Source: an uncultured Oscillospiraceae bacterium (GTDB taxonomy: Bacteria; Bacillota; Clostridia; Oscillospirales; Acutalibacteraceae). From it: DNA of 48,672 nucleotides. Both the position numbers and the translations under genes were made by a program. The stretch is from NCBI GenBank assembly GCA_900547305.1, contig URGH01000013.1:1-48672 (forward strand), read 5' to 3'. A model generated the notes under the pieces. The model ran no database searches, was not told where the DNA came from, and saw only the letters and a program-made list of their open reading frames with translations. This document shows, piece after piece, positions 6,139 to 16,050 of the stretch; position 1 is the stretch's first letter; every line of letters starts with the position of its first letter.

Positions 6139-8898
6139 ATGAGCAGATTCTCGAAAAAAATAATTTCATTCGCCGTCATTGCTTTACTTATCGCGCAGTG
6201 CGTATCGGCGTCCGTGGGATTTAATATATCCGCGCAGGGCGCCGCGTCCGACGGCGGCATTGAGCTTTTGAAAAACGTCGTCGGCAGATCCGGTATTACG
6301 GAAGCGGACGGGGCTGTTTTATGGAACGACGGCGTCGGGGATTTGGATTTTAAATTTAATATACCGACCGACGGCAGCTACAACCTTAAAATAGTATGGA
6401 AACCCTGCGGCAGCGGCACGGACGTTGATATGGGTATACTGATAGACGGGGAATATCCGTTTGAGGGAATAGAAAATACGGTGCTTAAAAGGCTGTGGAA
6501 AAATGCCGCGGATGAGCCGAGGCGCGATTCGCTCGGCAATGAGTTTGCTCCCGAGCAGATAGAAACGGGCGAATTTATCACCTCGCTTGTCTGCGATAGT
6601 TCGGGATCCGCAAGCGAGCCTTACGCTTTTGAAATTAAGGCGGGAGCGCACACACTGACCTTACGTTCTCCCGAACAGGGAATGGCAATTTCCTCTGTTT
6701 CGCTTGTTCCGATTGCGAAAAGCGAAAGCTATGAGACCGTAAGTCGGAATTACAGCCTTAAAAAGCTTGATACCGAAACTATAAATATACATGCGGAAGC
6801 GGCTGTAAATAAAACGAGCCGCTCCATAATCCCTAAGTCGAATAACAGTGACGCCGGCATGACCCCGTCCGACGCGACCGTTTCAAAAATAAATTATATA
6901 GGCGGCAGCACATGGCAGAAGCCTTTTGAAAGTCTTTCGTGGGTTTTTGAGGTTAAGGAAGCGGGATATTATTATCTTAATCTGCGCTGCAAGCAGTCGG
7001 ACCTTATAAACGGACAGAGCGTCCGCCGAATGAAAATTGACGGGCAGGTTCCGTTTTCCGAGGCGGAGGAGCTGGTTTTCCCATACGGTTCGGGTTGGAA
7101 ATATTATACCTTTTCGGGTGATAAAGAGCCGTATTATTTTTACCTTGATAAGGGAACGCACACCCTGACACTTGAAGTGAATGTTGGAAATAAAGCGGAA
7201 TATTTTTCAAGACTTAAAAAAATTGTAAATACGCTGGGCAACGAATACATTAAAATTGTTGCGATTACGGGCGAAACGCCTGACGCCAACCGCGATTATG
7301 AGCTTTTTAAACAAATTCCCGATTTTACCGAAACGCTGACCGACTGCCGTGAACTTTTGCTTAAACTGGCAAGCGATATTGACTCGGAGTCGTCCGACCG
7401 CAGCTCGCAGTATACGGCGGCTATGAAAAATACGGCGCGGGTGCTTGCGGCAATGCTTAAAAGCCCTTATTCGGCGCAGCAGTATCTTTCGGACTATTAT
7501 ACGAATTATACCTCCTTGGGTTCATGGCTTTACGATATGGTAAATATGCCGCTTGCGCTTGACGAGCTTTATATTGTTCCTTACGGCGCGAATGCGGCGG
7601 AGAAAAACGCCGGAATAATTAAACGGATGGTTTACGGATTCAAACGTTTCTTCGTTTCTTTCTCGTCCGATTATGCAATATCGGATGACAGCGGCGGCAA
7701 AGAAACCGTGCGGCTGTGGGTCAACTGGGGACAGGATCAGGCGTCGGTTCTTAATTCGCTTATAAAGGAGTCGTTTACCGAAAAAACGGGTATAAACGTT
7801 AAACTTGAAATTGTTAACACACCGCTTATAAATGGTATACTTTCGGGGAATTTTCCCGATGTATCGCTGCAAATGTCAAGAGTAGACCCGGTAAACCTCG
7901 GAATACGCGGCGCATTGAGCGATCTTAGACAGTTTGATGACTGCGAGGATGTGCTTAAAAACTTTCAGCCAGGTGCCGAAACACCGTATGCATACGGCAA
8001 CGCGCTTTACGCCCTCCCCGATACGCAAAGCTTCTTTCTGATGTTTTACAGGGAGGACATATTCGGTAGCCTCGGATTATCCGTTCCGAAAACATGGACC
8101 GAATTTTTGGAGGCAGCCACCGTAATACAGCGGAATAACATGAGCGTTTTTATGCCGTATACGCAGATAACCTCCTCCACAACCGTTAATGCGGGAATAG
8201 GCGGACTTAATGTTTTCCCCACGCTGATGACGCAAAGCGGGCTGAGCTTATATAACAATGAGCTTGACGGAACTGCGCTTACCTCAGATAAAGCGGTAGA
8301 TGTGTTTGAAAAGTGGACCGAATTTTATACGGATTATGATTTTTACAAGGAAGCGGATTTTTATAACCGTTTCAGAGTAGGTTCAATGCCGCTCGGAATC
8401 GCCCCGTACACAATGTATATGACGCTGTACTCGGCGGCAAGGGAAATTGAGGGCAGATGGACCGTTGCGGAGGTTCCCGGAACCGAAAACGGAAACAATT
8501 ACGTTTCGGGCGCGGGTACGGGCTGCGGAATAATTGAAAAGTCAAAGAATAAAAATGCCGCCTGGGAATTTTTGAAATGGTGGGTCTCGGCGGATACTCA
8601 GGAAAGATACAGCAACAATGTTGAGAGCATACTCGGAATGATAGGCAGAATTACCACCTCAAATGTTGAAGCGCTTTCACGCCTTGCGTGGAAACCCGAG
8701 GTTCAAAAGGTTCTTAACAGCGAATGGGCGCTGGTCAGGGAGGTTCCCGAGGTGCCCGGCAGTTATTATATGACCCGCTGCGTGGATCAGGCGTTTTGGT
8801 CGGTTGTGAACGGAACCTCAAGACCTAAGGACGCGCTTGTAAAGTGGAGCAAGGTTGCGGATGACGAAATAAAACGTAAAATAGCCGAATACCGATAA
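6139..8898 (+). CDS. Large extracellular sugar-binding protein (ABC solute-binding family 1) with N-terminal carbohydrate-binding-like domains
   Basis: ATG 6139 is preferred over TTG 6130 because TGAAAGG (6122-6128) is correctly spaced. The product is 919 aa, about twice a usual solute-binding protein. After an N-terminal hydrophobic segment there are two related beta-sandwich-like regions (NIPTDGSYNLKIVWKP; VKEAGYYYLNLRCK, each followed by a KIDGQVPF-like loop), a helical spacer (about 390-510) and a C-terminal family 1 solute-binding domain starting VRLWVNWGQDQ with ALPDTQSFFLMFYREDIF. There is no clear lipobox (IAQC is poor), so the anchor may be the uncleaved N-terminal helix. It sits directly before two permease genes and would deliver the GH16 products to them. 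Confidence 0.85.
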   Translation: MSRFSKKIISFAVIALLIAQCVSASVGFNISAQGAASDGGIELLKNVVGRSGITEADGAVLWNDGVGDLDFKFNIPTDGSYNLKIVWKPCGSGTDVDMGILIDGEYPFEGIENTVLKRLWKNAADEPRRDSLGNEFAPEQIETGEFITSLVCDSSGSASEPYAFEIKAGAHTLTLRSPEQGMAISSVSLVPIAKSESYETVSRNYSLKKLDTETINIHAEAAVNKTSRSIIPKSNNSDAGMTPSDATVSKINYIGGSTWQKPFESLSWVFEVKEAGYYYLNLRCKQSDLINGQSVRRMKIDGQVPFSEAEELVFPYGSGWKYYTFSGDKEPYYFYLDKGTHTLTLEVNVGNKAEYFSRLKKIVNTLGNEYIKIVAITGETPDANRDYELFKQIPDFTETLTDCRELLLKLASDIDSESSDRSSQYTAAMKNTARVLAAMLKSPYSAQQYLSDYYTNYTSLGSWLYDMVNMPLALDELYIVPYGANAAEKNAGIIKRMVYGFKRFFVSFSSDYAISDDSGGKETVRLWVNWGQDQASVLNSLIKESFTEKTGINVKLEIVNTPLINGILSGNFPDVSLQMSRVDPVNLGIRGALSDLRQFDDCEDVLKNFQPGAETPYAYGNALYALPDTQSFFLMFYREDIFGSLGLSVPKTWTEFLEAATVIQRNNMSVFMPYTQITSSTTVNAGIGGLNVFPTLMTQSGLSLYNNELDGTALTSDKAVDVFEKWTEFYTDYDFYKEADFYNRFRVGSMPLGIAPYTMYMTLYSAAREIEGRWTVAEVPGTENGNNYVSGAGTGCGIIEKSKNKNAAWEFLKWWVSADTQERYSNNVESILGMIGRITTSNVEALSRLAWKPEVQKVLNSEWALVREVPEVPGSYYMTRCVDQAFWSVVNGTSRPKDALVKWSKVADDEIKRKIAEYR

Positions 8899-8918
8899 TT
8901 TTCCGCAAGGGCGGCAGA

Positions 8919-9845
8919 ATGGAGAATTTTATGAAACAAAATAAAATCGGAAAAAGTGAACTGGCTGCAAATTTTAAGGAAAACATCCCAATGTTCGTTA
9001 TGTTTGCGCCGTTTTTGATTTTCTTTGTTCTTTTTACGATTCTTCCGATATTTTCATCGTTGGCTCTCAGCTTTACCTCATACGACCTGATAGCCGCACC
9101 GGTATTTAACGGCATAGAAAATTACAAAAGGCTGATAGTAAACGATATGACCTTTGCCGTGACGGTGAAAAACACGCTGGTTTTCGCAATAGTGGCAGGT
9201 CCGCTCGGCTTTTTGCTCTCGTTTATTTTGGCGTGGGCGGTAAATGAATTTTCACCTAAGACGCGCGCGTTTATGTCGCTTATGTTTTATGCGCCGTCGC
9301 TTGTCGGAAACGCCTATTTCATATGGCAGGTTGCTTTCAGCGGAGACAGCTACGGCTATGTAAACAGTATGCTCTTATCGTTAGGTATAATAACCGAGCC
9401 GATAACATGGCTGAAAAATGAAGCATATCTTATGCCGATAATAATTGTTGTTCAGCTGTGGCAAAGTATGGGCGTTTCGTTTCTCGCCAATATTTCGGGA
9501 TTGCAGAATATCAACAGGGATTTATACGAAGCAGGCTCGATTGACGGCGTTCGCAACCGCTGGCAGGAGCTGCGGTATATAACGCTTCCGTCAATGTCGC
9601 ATATGCTGCTGTTCAGCGCGGTTATGCAAATTCAGGCGTCATTTTCCGTAAGCGCGATTGCAATAACCCTTGCGGGATACCCCAGTAAGGGAAACGCGGT
9701 CGATACAGTGGTATCGCTGATGTCCGATGTGGCGACTGTGCGTTATGAATTCGGCTATGCCTCGGCAATAGCGGTGGTTTTATTCATAATGATGGTTATA
9801 ACCCGCCTTATAGTAGGAAAAATTCTTCAGATGGCTCAGAAATGA
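8919..9845 (+). CDS. ABC sugar transporter permease (MalF/UgpA type)
   Basis: This is a 308-aa integral membrane protein with about six membrane segments. The EAA loop EAGSIDGVRNRWQELRYITLP is the contact site for the ATPase subunit. Two starts are plausible: ATG 8919 (AAGGG upstream) and ATG 8931 (GGAG at 8921-8924). It pairs with the permease that begins 11 nt downstream and with the large binding protein upstream. No ATPase gene is present in the window, which fits importers that borrow a shared MsmX/MsiK-type ATPase. Confidence 0.92.
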   Translation: MENFMKQNKIGKSELAANFKENIPMFVMFAPFLIFFVLFTILPIFSSLALSFTSYDLIAAPVFNGIENYKRLIVNDMTFAVTVKNTLVFAIVAGPLGFLLSFILAWAVNEFSPKTRAFMSLMFYAPSLVGNAYFIWQVAFSGDSYGYVNSMLLSLGIITEPITWLKNEAYLMPIIIVVQLWQSMGVSFLANISGLQNINRDLYEAGSIDGVRNRWQELRYITLPSMSHMLLFSAVMQIQASFSVSAIAITLAGYPSKGNAVDTVVSLMSDVATVRYEFGYASAIAVVLFIMMVITRLIVGKILQMAQK

Positions 9846-9856
9846 GGGTGTAGAAA

Positions 9857-10756
9857 ATGTCACTTAAAAAATATTTCAGAGAGCGCGCAGGCGCTCACGA
9901 AAAACCGGCAAGTAGGCGTTTTACACGTTCGGGTTTCGGCAATTTTATGAATTTTCTGCTTATTTTTCTTGCGGGACTTTTCACAATGCTGCCGCTGGTA
10001 TATGCCGTTTGCACCTCGTTCAAGCCGCTTGACGAGCTGATGATTTTCCCGCCCCGCTTTTTTGTAAGCAGACCTACACTTGAAAATTATCTTGTATTGC
10101 CGGAGCTTATGGCGTCGCTGAAAGTTCCGCTTTCAAGGTACATATTCAACAGTATTTTTGTAAGCGTGGTAACCTCGCTGGTGTATATAATCGTTTCGGC
10201 AATGGCGGCTTTTGTGCTTTCAAAAGCGACATTTTACGGAAGAAACGTACTTTTTTGGATTGTTCAGTTTGCGCTTATGTTCAGCGCCACAACGCTTGCG
10301 GTGCCCCAGTATCTTATATTTTCAAAGCTCAGAATGATTGATACATACTGGATATACCTTTTGCCGCCTATGGCGGGAACCTTGGGCGTTTTTCTTATCA
10401 AGCAGTATATCGAGGGGTATTTGCCCGAGGCGCTGCTTGAAGCGGCAAAAATTGACGGAGCGAGTTATTACCGCATATTTTTCTCAATTGTACTGCCGAT
10501 AATAAAGCCGGCTACATTTACCGTATTTTTATTCACTTTCCGAGATATATGGGCTACTGTTCCGAACGGAACGGTGTTTACCGAACAGCTGAAAACCCTG
10601 CCGCAGATAGTAACGCAAATAACAGCCGGCGGTATAGCGCGTTCGGGCAGCAGTATGGCGATTACCGTTATAATGATGATACCGCCGATAGTTATATACC
10701 TTGTGACCCAAAGCAATGTGGTGGAGGGTATGAGCAGCGCGGGTATTAAGGAGTAA
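9857..10756 (+). CDS. ABC sugar transporter permease (MalG/UgpE type)
   Basis: The product is a 299-aa membrane protein with a soluble N-terminal stretch of ~30 residues and about six membrane segments. The EAA motif is EAAKIDGASYYRIFFSIVLP, typical of the second permease of carbohydrate uptake family 1 importers. GGGTG upstream serves as ribosome binding site. It forms the heterodimer partner of the preceding permease. Confidence 0.92.
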   Translation: MSLKKYFRERAGAHEKPASRRFTRSGFGNFMNFLLIFLAGLFTMLPLVYAVCTSFKPLDELMIFPPRFFVSRPTLENYLVLPELMASLKVPLSRYIFNSIFVSVVTSLVYIIVSAMAAFVLSKATFYGRNVLFWIVQFALMFSATTLAVPQYLIFSKLRMIDTYWIYLLPPMAGTLGVFLIKQYIEGYLPEALLEAAKIDGASYYRIFFSIVLPIIKPATFTVFLFTFRDIWATVPNGTVFTEQLKTLPQIVTQITAGGIARSGSSMAITVIMMIPPIVIYLVTQSNVVEGMSSAGIKE

Positions 10757-10774
10757 TTAAGGAGCTGAAACTAC

Positions 10775-12874
10775 TTGAAGCGAATATTTAAGACAATAGC
10801 AGCGTCGCTGATTGCAGCGGTCACCTTGGTTACCGTAATTTCAGCCTCTGCCGAAATTCCGTGCGCAAGCTATACCTACTGGGATAATATAGGAAGCGAG
10901 CGCAAAGAGGTATACAACCGCGCAATGTACTCGTGTGATACCGTTCTTAACGCATCCGAGCTCGGCATATCCGCGTTTAAGGAACTTAACGACGTATGCA
11001 CCGATTCAAACGGAAGAATATACCTGCTTGACTCATCCTCCAGAATTTCGGTATTTGACAGTAATTACAGCCTGCTTTACGAAATTCATAAAATTTCGGG
11101 AAAAGAAAGCTACGACAGCGCGAAAAGCATTTATGTGCACACCGACGGGACGGTATACATATGCGACACTGAGGGGCGCAGAATATTACACAGCACACCG
11201 AGCGGCGAGCTTATTAATATAATAACTCTGCCAGATTCTTCACTCATACCCGATAATTTCGATTTCCGCCCGATCAGAATAGCAATTGATAAAAAGGGCT
11301 GCACCTATATACTGAGCGACGGCTCATATTACGGAGCGCTGCTGTATGACGAAAACGGTAAATTTATAGGCTTTTACGGTGCAAATACCGTAACATCGGG
11401 TATTGCCGGGGTTATAAGCAATATAATGGGGAGAATTTTCCCTAACAATGCGAAAAAGGCAAATACCGCAAGCCGTATACCCTACAGCTTTGTGGACATT
11501 AAGTCGGATAACGACGGCTTTATATATACCTGCAACGGCAAAACGGAAAAATACCAAAATAAAGGGCAGATAAGAAAACTGAGCCCGGGAACAGGAAAGA
11601 ACATTCTGTCTTCGGAGGACGTTAACTTTACGGACACGCCGGTAAATCAGGAATACTCGTTCGGCGCGTTTGCCACGCAGGACATAATGAATATTGAAAT
11701 AGACAGCTCCGGCTACATATATGCGCTGGAGTCGGTCTTCGGCAAGGTCTTTCTTTACGACGGCGAATGCAGAATGATAACGGCATTCGGCGGCGGAATG
11801 CACGAGGGTACTCAAAGGGGCAGCTTTGTAAATGTTTCGGGTATGGCGCTGCTTGACGACGGAGAAAGGGTAATTGTATCGGACAGTATTAATAACGATA
11901 TTACCGTTTTCAAAATAAATGATTACGGCAGGGAAGTAAAACGCCTTGACGCCCTTACAATGCAGGGAAAGTACGCCGAGGCAAAGACGGGCTGGCAGAA
12001 AGTTTTAAAAGAGGATAACTGTATTCAGGCAGCGTACAGCGGCATGGCAAACGCCTTTATTGACGAGGGAAATTACAAAGAGGCAATGAAATATGCAAAG
12101 GCGGGGTACGACAGGGAAACATACGCCGTTGCCTTTGAATACAGCCGCGGCGAATTTATAAGCAATAATTTCTCACTTTTGTTCATACTTATTGCGGCGG
12201 TTTTGGCGGCGATAATCGCGGGGCTGGTTATAAGCCGTAAACGAAGCCTTAATTTAGTTAAAAGTCCCGAGGTAAGGTGCATGTTCGGCACCATGGTTCA
12301 CCCGTCGGAAAACTTCGGGCTTGTTAAGGAAAAGGGCATGGGCTCTGTTGGCATAAGCATTATTTTAGCGTTGCTTTTTTATGCCTCAGCAATTATTTTA
12401 AAGCTGAGCGGCGGATTTCTCTTTACTCAGTACGACCCCGAAACCTTTAATTCACTTTGGGTAATGGCGCGCACAATCGGAATAGTTGCGCTTTGGATAG
12501 CCGCAAACTGGTTTGTATGCACGCTTATGGGCGGAAAGGGAAAGCTCAGGGATATAATAATTATTACCTGCTATTCGCTCCTGCCGCTTATCTTCAAAAA
12601 CTTTATTACGGTAATTCTGACAAACGTTCTGCTTCCCACAGAAGCAAATTTCCTGTCAATTCTGAACGCCGTATCCGTTATTTATTTCGTTTTACTTATG
12701 ATTTGCGGACTTATAAAAATACACGATTTCAGTTTCGGACGTATGCTTTCTTCGAGCTTTTTGTCGCTTTTGGGCGTGGGTATAATTTTCTTCCTTATTG
12801 TTATGATAATTATTCTTTTCCAGCAAACCGCGGGCTTTGCCGTTACGGTATTTTCCGAATTGCTGACGCTTTAG
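10775..12874 (+). CDS. Membrane protein with NHL-type beta-propeller, TPR-like helices and C-terminal YIP1-like membrane domain
   Basis: The start is a TTG at 10775 behind AAGGAG (10759-10764). The product is 699 aa. A signal peptide is followed by NHL-like repeats (DVCTDSNGRIYLLDSSSRISVFD; KSIYVHTDGTVYICDTEGRRIL; MNIEIDSSGYIYALESVFGKVFLYD; MALLDDGERVIVSDSINNDITVF) that predict an extracellular propeller. A short TPR-like segment follows (GWQKVLKEDNCIQAAYSGMANAFIDEG), then a single membrane helix, then four or five membrane helices like a YIP1 domain. To my recollection this architecture recurs beside DUF5696 proteins and sugar ABC permeases in Firmicutes. Its role is unknown; a surface glycan sensor or assembly factor for the importer is an inference. 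Confidence 0.75.
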   Translation: MKRIFKTIAASLIAAVTLVTVISASAEIPCASYTYWDNIGSERKEVYNRAMYSCDTVLNASELGISAFKELNDVCTDSNGRIYLLDSSSRISVFDSNYSLLYEIHKISGKESYDSAKSIYVHTDGTVYICDTEGRRILHSTPSGELINIITLPDSSLIPDNFDFRPIRIAIDKKGCTYILSDGSYYGALLYDENGKFIGFYGANTVTSGIAGVISNIMGRIFPNNAKKANTASRIPYSFVDIKSDNDGFIYTCNGKTEKYQNKGQIRKLSPGTGKNILSSEDVNFTDTPVNQEYSFGAFATQDIMNIEIDSSGYIYALESVFGKVFLYDGECRMITAFGGGMHEGTQRGSFVNVSGMALLDDGERVIVSDSINNDITVFKINDYGREVKRLDALTMQGKYAEAKTGWQKVLKEDNCIQAAYSGMANAFIDEGNYKEAMKYAKAGYDRETYAVAFEYSRGEFISNNFSLLFILIAAVLAAIIAGLVISRKRSLNLVKSPEVRCMFGTMVHPSENFGLVKEKGMGSVGISIILALLFYASAIILKLSGGFLFTQYDPETFNSLWVMARTIGIVALWIAANWFVCTLMGGKGKLRDIIIITCYSLLPLIFKNFITVILTNVLLPTEANFLSILNAVSVIYFVLLMICGLIKIHDFSFGRMLSSSFLSLLGVGIIFFLIVMIIILFQQTAGFAVTVFSELLTL

Positions 12875-12886
12875 GAGATGATAGAA

Positions 12887-15127
12887 ATGAAGAAGTTAAT
12901 AAGTCTTTTAACGGCGTCGGTCGTTGCTGTTTCTCTTACGGCGTGCGGCGGAAGCGCGGAAAAACCCAAGAGTTTTGATAAAAGCGCGGAAAGCTATTCT
13001 TATGAGGAAACGCTTATTGCCGAAAATTCCAATCTAAAGCTTGAGTGGGATGACGCGGCAAAGGGAATCGTGCTTACCGATAAAAAAACAGGTCTTAAAT
13101 ATTCGTCTTCTCCGGGGGACGGGGAACCAAAGCTCGACGAGTACGGTATGCCGATAAAAAAACACCCCGCTTTAAATTCCGCCGTTACGGTTAAGTATCT
13201 TGATTATGAAACCAATATCGTATCCGACGCGCTTTCGTACACGGGCGCGGTGCAGAACGGCAGGGTACGCTGCGCTAAGGGTAAGGATTCGCTGCTGGTT
13301 GAGTTTTATTTCGACGAACCCGGTTTTATGATACCCGTACAGTATATTTTAAAGGAAAATTCGGTGCAGATACGAATTAACCCGAAAAACATTACCGAGG
13401 GTGAAAACCGTGTGGTTTCCGTTTCGGTTGCTCCGTTTTTCTGCTCGGCTGAAAACGACAGTAAAGATACATACCTTTTTGTGCCGTCGGGCAGCGGGGC
13501 GTTAGTGCGGCCCGTCACCTTATCGGCACAGGGAACGCAGTATTCCTCGCAGGTTTACGGGTATGACAGCACCATAGAGGCAATTTCTAAGCCGACGAAC
13601 ACCGAAAGCGTGAGACTTCCGGTATACGGCGCAAGATTTTCGGCAGAACAGGGGATATGCGCAATAATAACCGAAGGTGCCGAAAGCGCAAGCATTGACG
13701 TGAGCGCGGGCGCCTCGGCATACGGCTACAGCGCCGTTTACGCAACCTTTAATATAAGGGGATATACCGGTCACATTGCCAGCCTTTTCTCGGGTGGGAC
13801 CAAAGTTAGCAGCACCGTTTTCAGTAAAAACCGAATTTCCTCGTCCGTGGCGGTTGATTATTTCCCGCTTTCCGGCGAAAAAGCAAATTACAGCGGTATG
13901 GCCGACGTTTACAGAGATCACCTGAAAAAAGAAATGAAGCTTACAAAAAAGAGCGGAAATTCTTTCCTTTCGGTTAATGTGATAGGCGGGCTTATGCTTA
14001 CCGAGTCGTTTTTAGGGGTGCCGTACAGCAAGCTTTACGCCGCAACGACCTTTAAAGAGGCGGAGGAAATAACAAGCGATCTTCAAACCGAAACGGGGCA
14101 GACGATAAACGCGGTGCTTAAAGGTTTCGGCGAAAGCGGCGCGGATATAGGAAAAATAGGCGGCGGCTTTAAAACGGGCAAGGCTTTCGGGAGTAAAAAG
14201 CAGCTTGCTTCTTTACAGAATAACCTTGAGAAAAGCGGCTCGCAAATGTATATGGATTTTGATTTGATACATTTCAAAAAATCCGGTAACGGTTTTTCCA
14301 AGACGTTTGATGCCTGCTATAATTCGGGTGAAAAGAAAGCGGAGCAATATCTCTATAATGTTGCCGTCCGTAAACAGGATGAAAACACATTGCACTACCT
14401 GCTTGATCCCGCAAAGCTGGGCGACGCTGCCGAAAAATTAGACTCTGCCGCAACCGAAATGAAACTTAACGGTATTTCGCTCGAATCGCTTACCTCGCTG
14501 TCCTATTCAAATTACAGCGATAAAACAACAGGCGATTACTGCGCGAAAAACAACTTCGATAAAACGGCTGTCAAGGTGCTGAAAAAGGCCAAAAGCGGCG
14601 GAAGACGCCTTGCCGCATCGGGCGCCAACGCATATGCCGCAGTATTGGCGGATATTATTACCGACGCTCCTACACGCTCCGATTCCGAACGGATTTTCGA
14701 TACCGATATTCCGTTTTTCCAAATGGTTTTCGGCGGTTATGTGCCTATGTATACGGGAAGCCTTAATTTAAGCGAAAATAAAAGGGAGCTTTTGCTTAAA
14801 GTCGTGGAAAGCGGCTGCGGCATAAGCTATACGCTGACCTATAAAAGGGACAGGAGAATGATTGCCGCGGAATATCCGCTATTTTATAACAGCGTGTATT
14901 CCGATATTAAAGAGGATATTATTTCGGATGTTTCCTCGCTTTCGGATTATTACGGCAAAATAAACGGCGCGGAAATAATTTCCCACACCGTTTTAAACGG
15001 TAATTTAAGAAAAACCGATTTTTCAAACGGAGTTTCGGTTTATGTAAATTACGGAGAACAGGCGGAGCAAACGCCGAACGGAACGGTTAAAGCGAAAAAT
15101 TACCTTATAACGGGGGAAGCAAAGTGA
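12887..15127 (+). CDS. DUF5696-like lipoprotein in sugar ABC operon
   Basis: ATG 12887 is chosen over ATG 12878 because TAGGAG (12872-12877) touches the latter. The 746-aa product has a lipoprotein signal (SLTACGG). The rest looks like a glycosidase-type layout: an N-terminal beta-rich region (LKLEWDDAAKGIVLTDKKTGLKYSS) and a C-terminal region that may be a barrel (about residues 350-700). It matches what I recall as the DUF5696 family, encoded with sugar importers and YIP1/NHL proteins. It overlaps the next permease by 4 nt (GTGA), so translation is coupled. No catalytic residues can be named. A cell-surface hydrolase that trims imported glycans is an inference. Confidence 0.7.
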   Translation: MKKLISLLTASVVAVSLTACGGSAEKPKSFDKSAESYSYEETLIAENSNLKLEWDDAAKGIVLTDKKTGLKYSSSPGDGEPKLDEYGMPIKKHPALNSAVTVKYLDYETNIVSDALSYTGAVQNGRVRCAKGKDSLLVEFYFDEPGFMIPVQYILKENSVQIRINPKNITEGENRVVSVSVAPFFCSAENDSKDTYLFVPSGSGALVRPVTLSAQGTQYSSQVYGYDSTIEAISKPTNTESVRLPVYGARFSAEQGICAIITEGAESASIDVSAGASAYGYSAVYATFNIRGYTGHIASLFSGGTKVSSTVFSKNRISSSVAVDYFPLSGEKANYSGMADVYRDHLKKEMKLTKKSGNSFLSVNVIGGLMLTESFLGVPYSKLYAATTFKEAEEITSDLQTETGQTINAVLKGFGESGADIGKIGGGFKTGKAFGSKKQLASLQNNLEKSGSQMYMDFDLIHFKKSGNGFSKTFDACYNSGEKKAEQYLYNVAVRKQDENTLHYLLDPAKLGDAAEKLDSAATEMKLNGISLESLTSLSYSNYSDKTTGDYCAKNNFDKTAVKVLKKAKSGGRRLAASGANAYAAVLADIITDAPTRSDSERIFDTDIPFFQMVFGGYVPMYTGSLNLSENKRELLLKVVESGCGISYTLTYKRDRRMIAAEYPLFYNSVYSDIKEDIISDVSSLSDYYGKINGAEIISHTVLNGNLRKTDFSNGVSVYVNYGEQAEQTPNGTVKAKNYLITGEAK

Positions 15128-16026
15128 AAAAGGTAAAAAAGAACAGGGGCATAACCGCGCTGAAGGATAAATACGGCAGGATGTTTACAACGCCGTGGCT
15201 TATCGGCATAATTCTCTTTTACCTTATGCCGCTTATTCAGTCGGTGGTGTATTCCTTTGCCGATGTAAAGGTAATACCGGGCGGAATGAAAATATCTCTT
15301 GTGGGGCTGAAAAACTATAAAAACATACTTTTTGTAAACCCCAATTACACAGGCTGGCTCAGAAGTACGGTTACTTCGTTTCTGTATTCATTGCCGATAA
15401 TACTTCTTTTAAGCCTTGTTTTGGCGCTTATTCTTAATCAGAATTTCCGCGGAAGACTGTTTTTCCGAGCGCTTTATTTTCTCCCGGTAATAATAGCGAC
15501 AGGACCGGTAATATCATGGCTTTTCAGAACGACCGGCAGCGACCTTACGAATATGGGCGTTTCAAAGTCCTACACCGCGGGAATGCTTTCGGTAAACGAC
15601 ATAGTAACAAAGCTGCAGATAGACGGTAAGGCGGCGGAATATATAACCTCGACGATAAGTAAAATATTTGACCTTATATGGAGCTGCGGCATACAAACGG
15701 TGCTGTTTTTGGCGGGGCTGCAGTCAATTCCGGGAAGTCTTTACGAGGCTTCGCGCGTTGAGGGCGCCACAAAATGGGAGGAGTTTTGGTTCATAACATT
15801 TCCCATGCTTTCAAGGGTGACGCTTTTGGTTTCAATCTTCACAATGGTTGAGCTGATAATAAGTACCAGAGGAATTATAATACAGCAAACATACAATATG
15901 ATGTGCGGCGGCATATACGACCGCTCCTCGGCAATGCTTTGGTTCTATTTTTTGATTTTCGGCGGAATGATGGCGATTATAATATTGCTTTATAAGAAAA
16001 CGCTTATGCGCCGCTGGGGCGAATAA
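15124..16026 (+). CDS. ABC sugar transporter permease, second importer
   Basis: GTG start at 15124 overlaps the upstream stop, with GGGGGAAG before it. The product is 300 aa with about six membrane segments and the EAA loop EASRVEGATKWEEFWFITFPML. The loop between helices (NMGVSKSYTAGMLSVNDIVTK) is longer than in the first importer's permease. It belongs to a second, distinct carbohydrate importer with the next two genes. Confidence 0.9.
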   Translation: MKKVKKNRGITALKDKYGRMFTTPWLIGIILFYLMPLIQSVVYSFADVKVIPGGMKISLVGLKNYKNILFVNPNYTGWLRSTVTSFLYSLPIILLLSLVLALILNQNFRGRLFFRALYFLPVIIATGPVISWLFRTTGSDLTNMGVSKSYTAGMLSVNDIVTKLQIDGKAAEYITSTISKIFDLIWSCGIQTVLFLAGLQSIPGSLYEASRVEGATKWEEFWFITFPMLSRVTLLVSIFTMVELIISTRGIIIQQTYNMMCGGIYDRSSAMLWFYFLIFGGMMAIIILLYKKTLMRRWGE

Positions 16027-16050
16027 GGTTCTTTTAAAGGAGGCTTTAAA

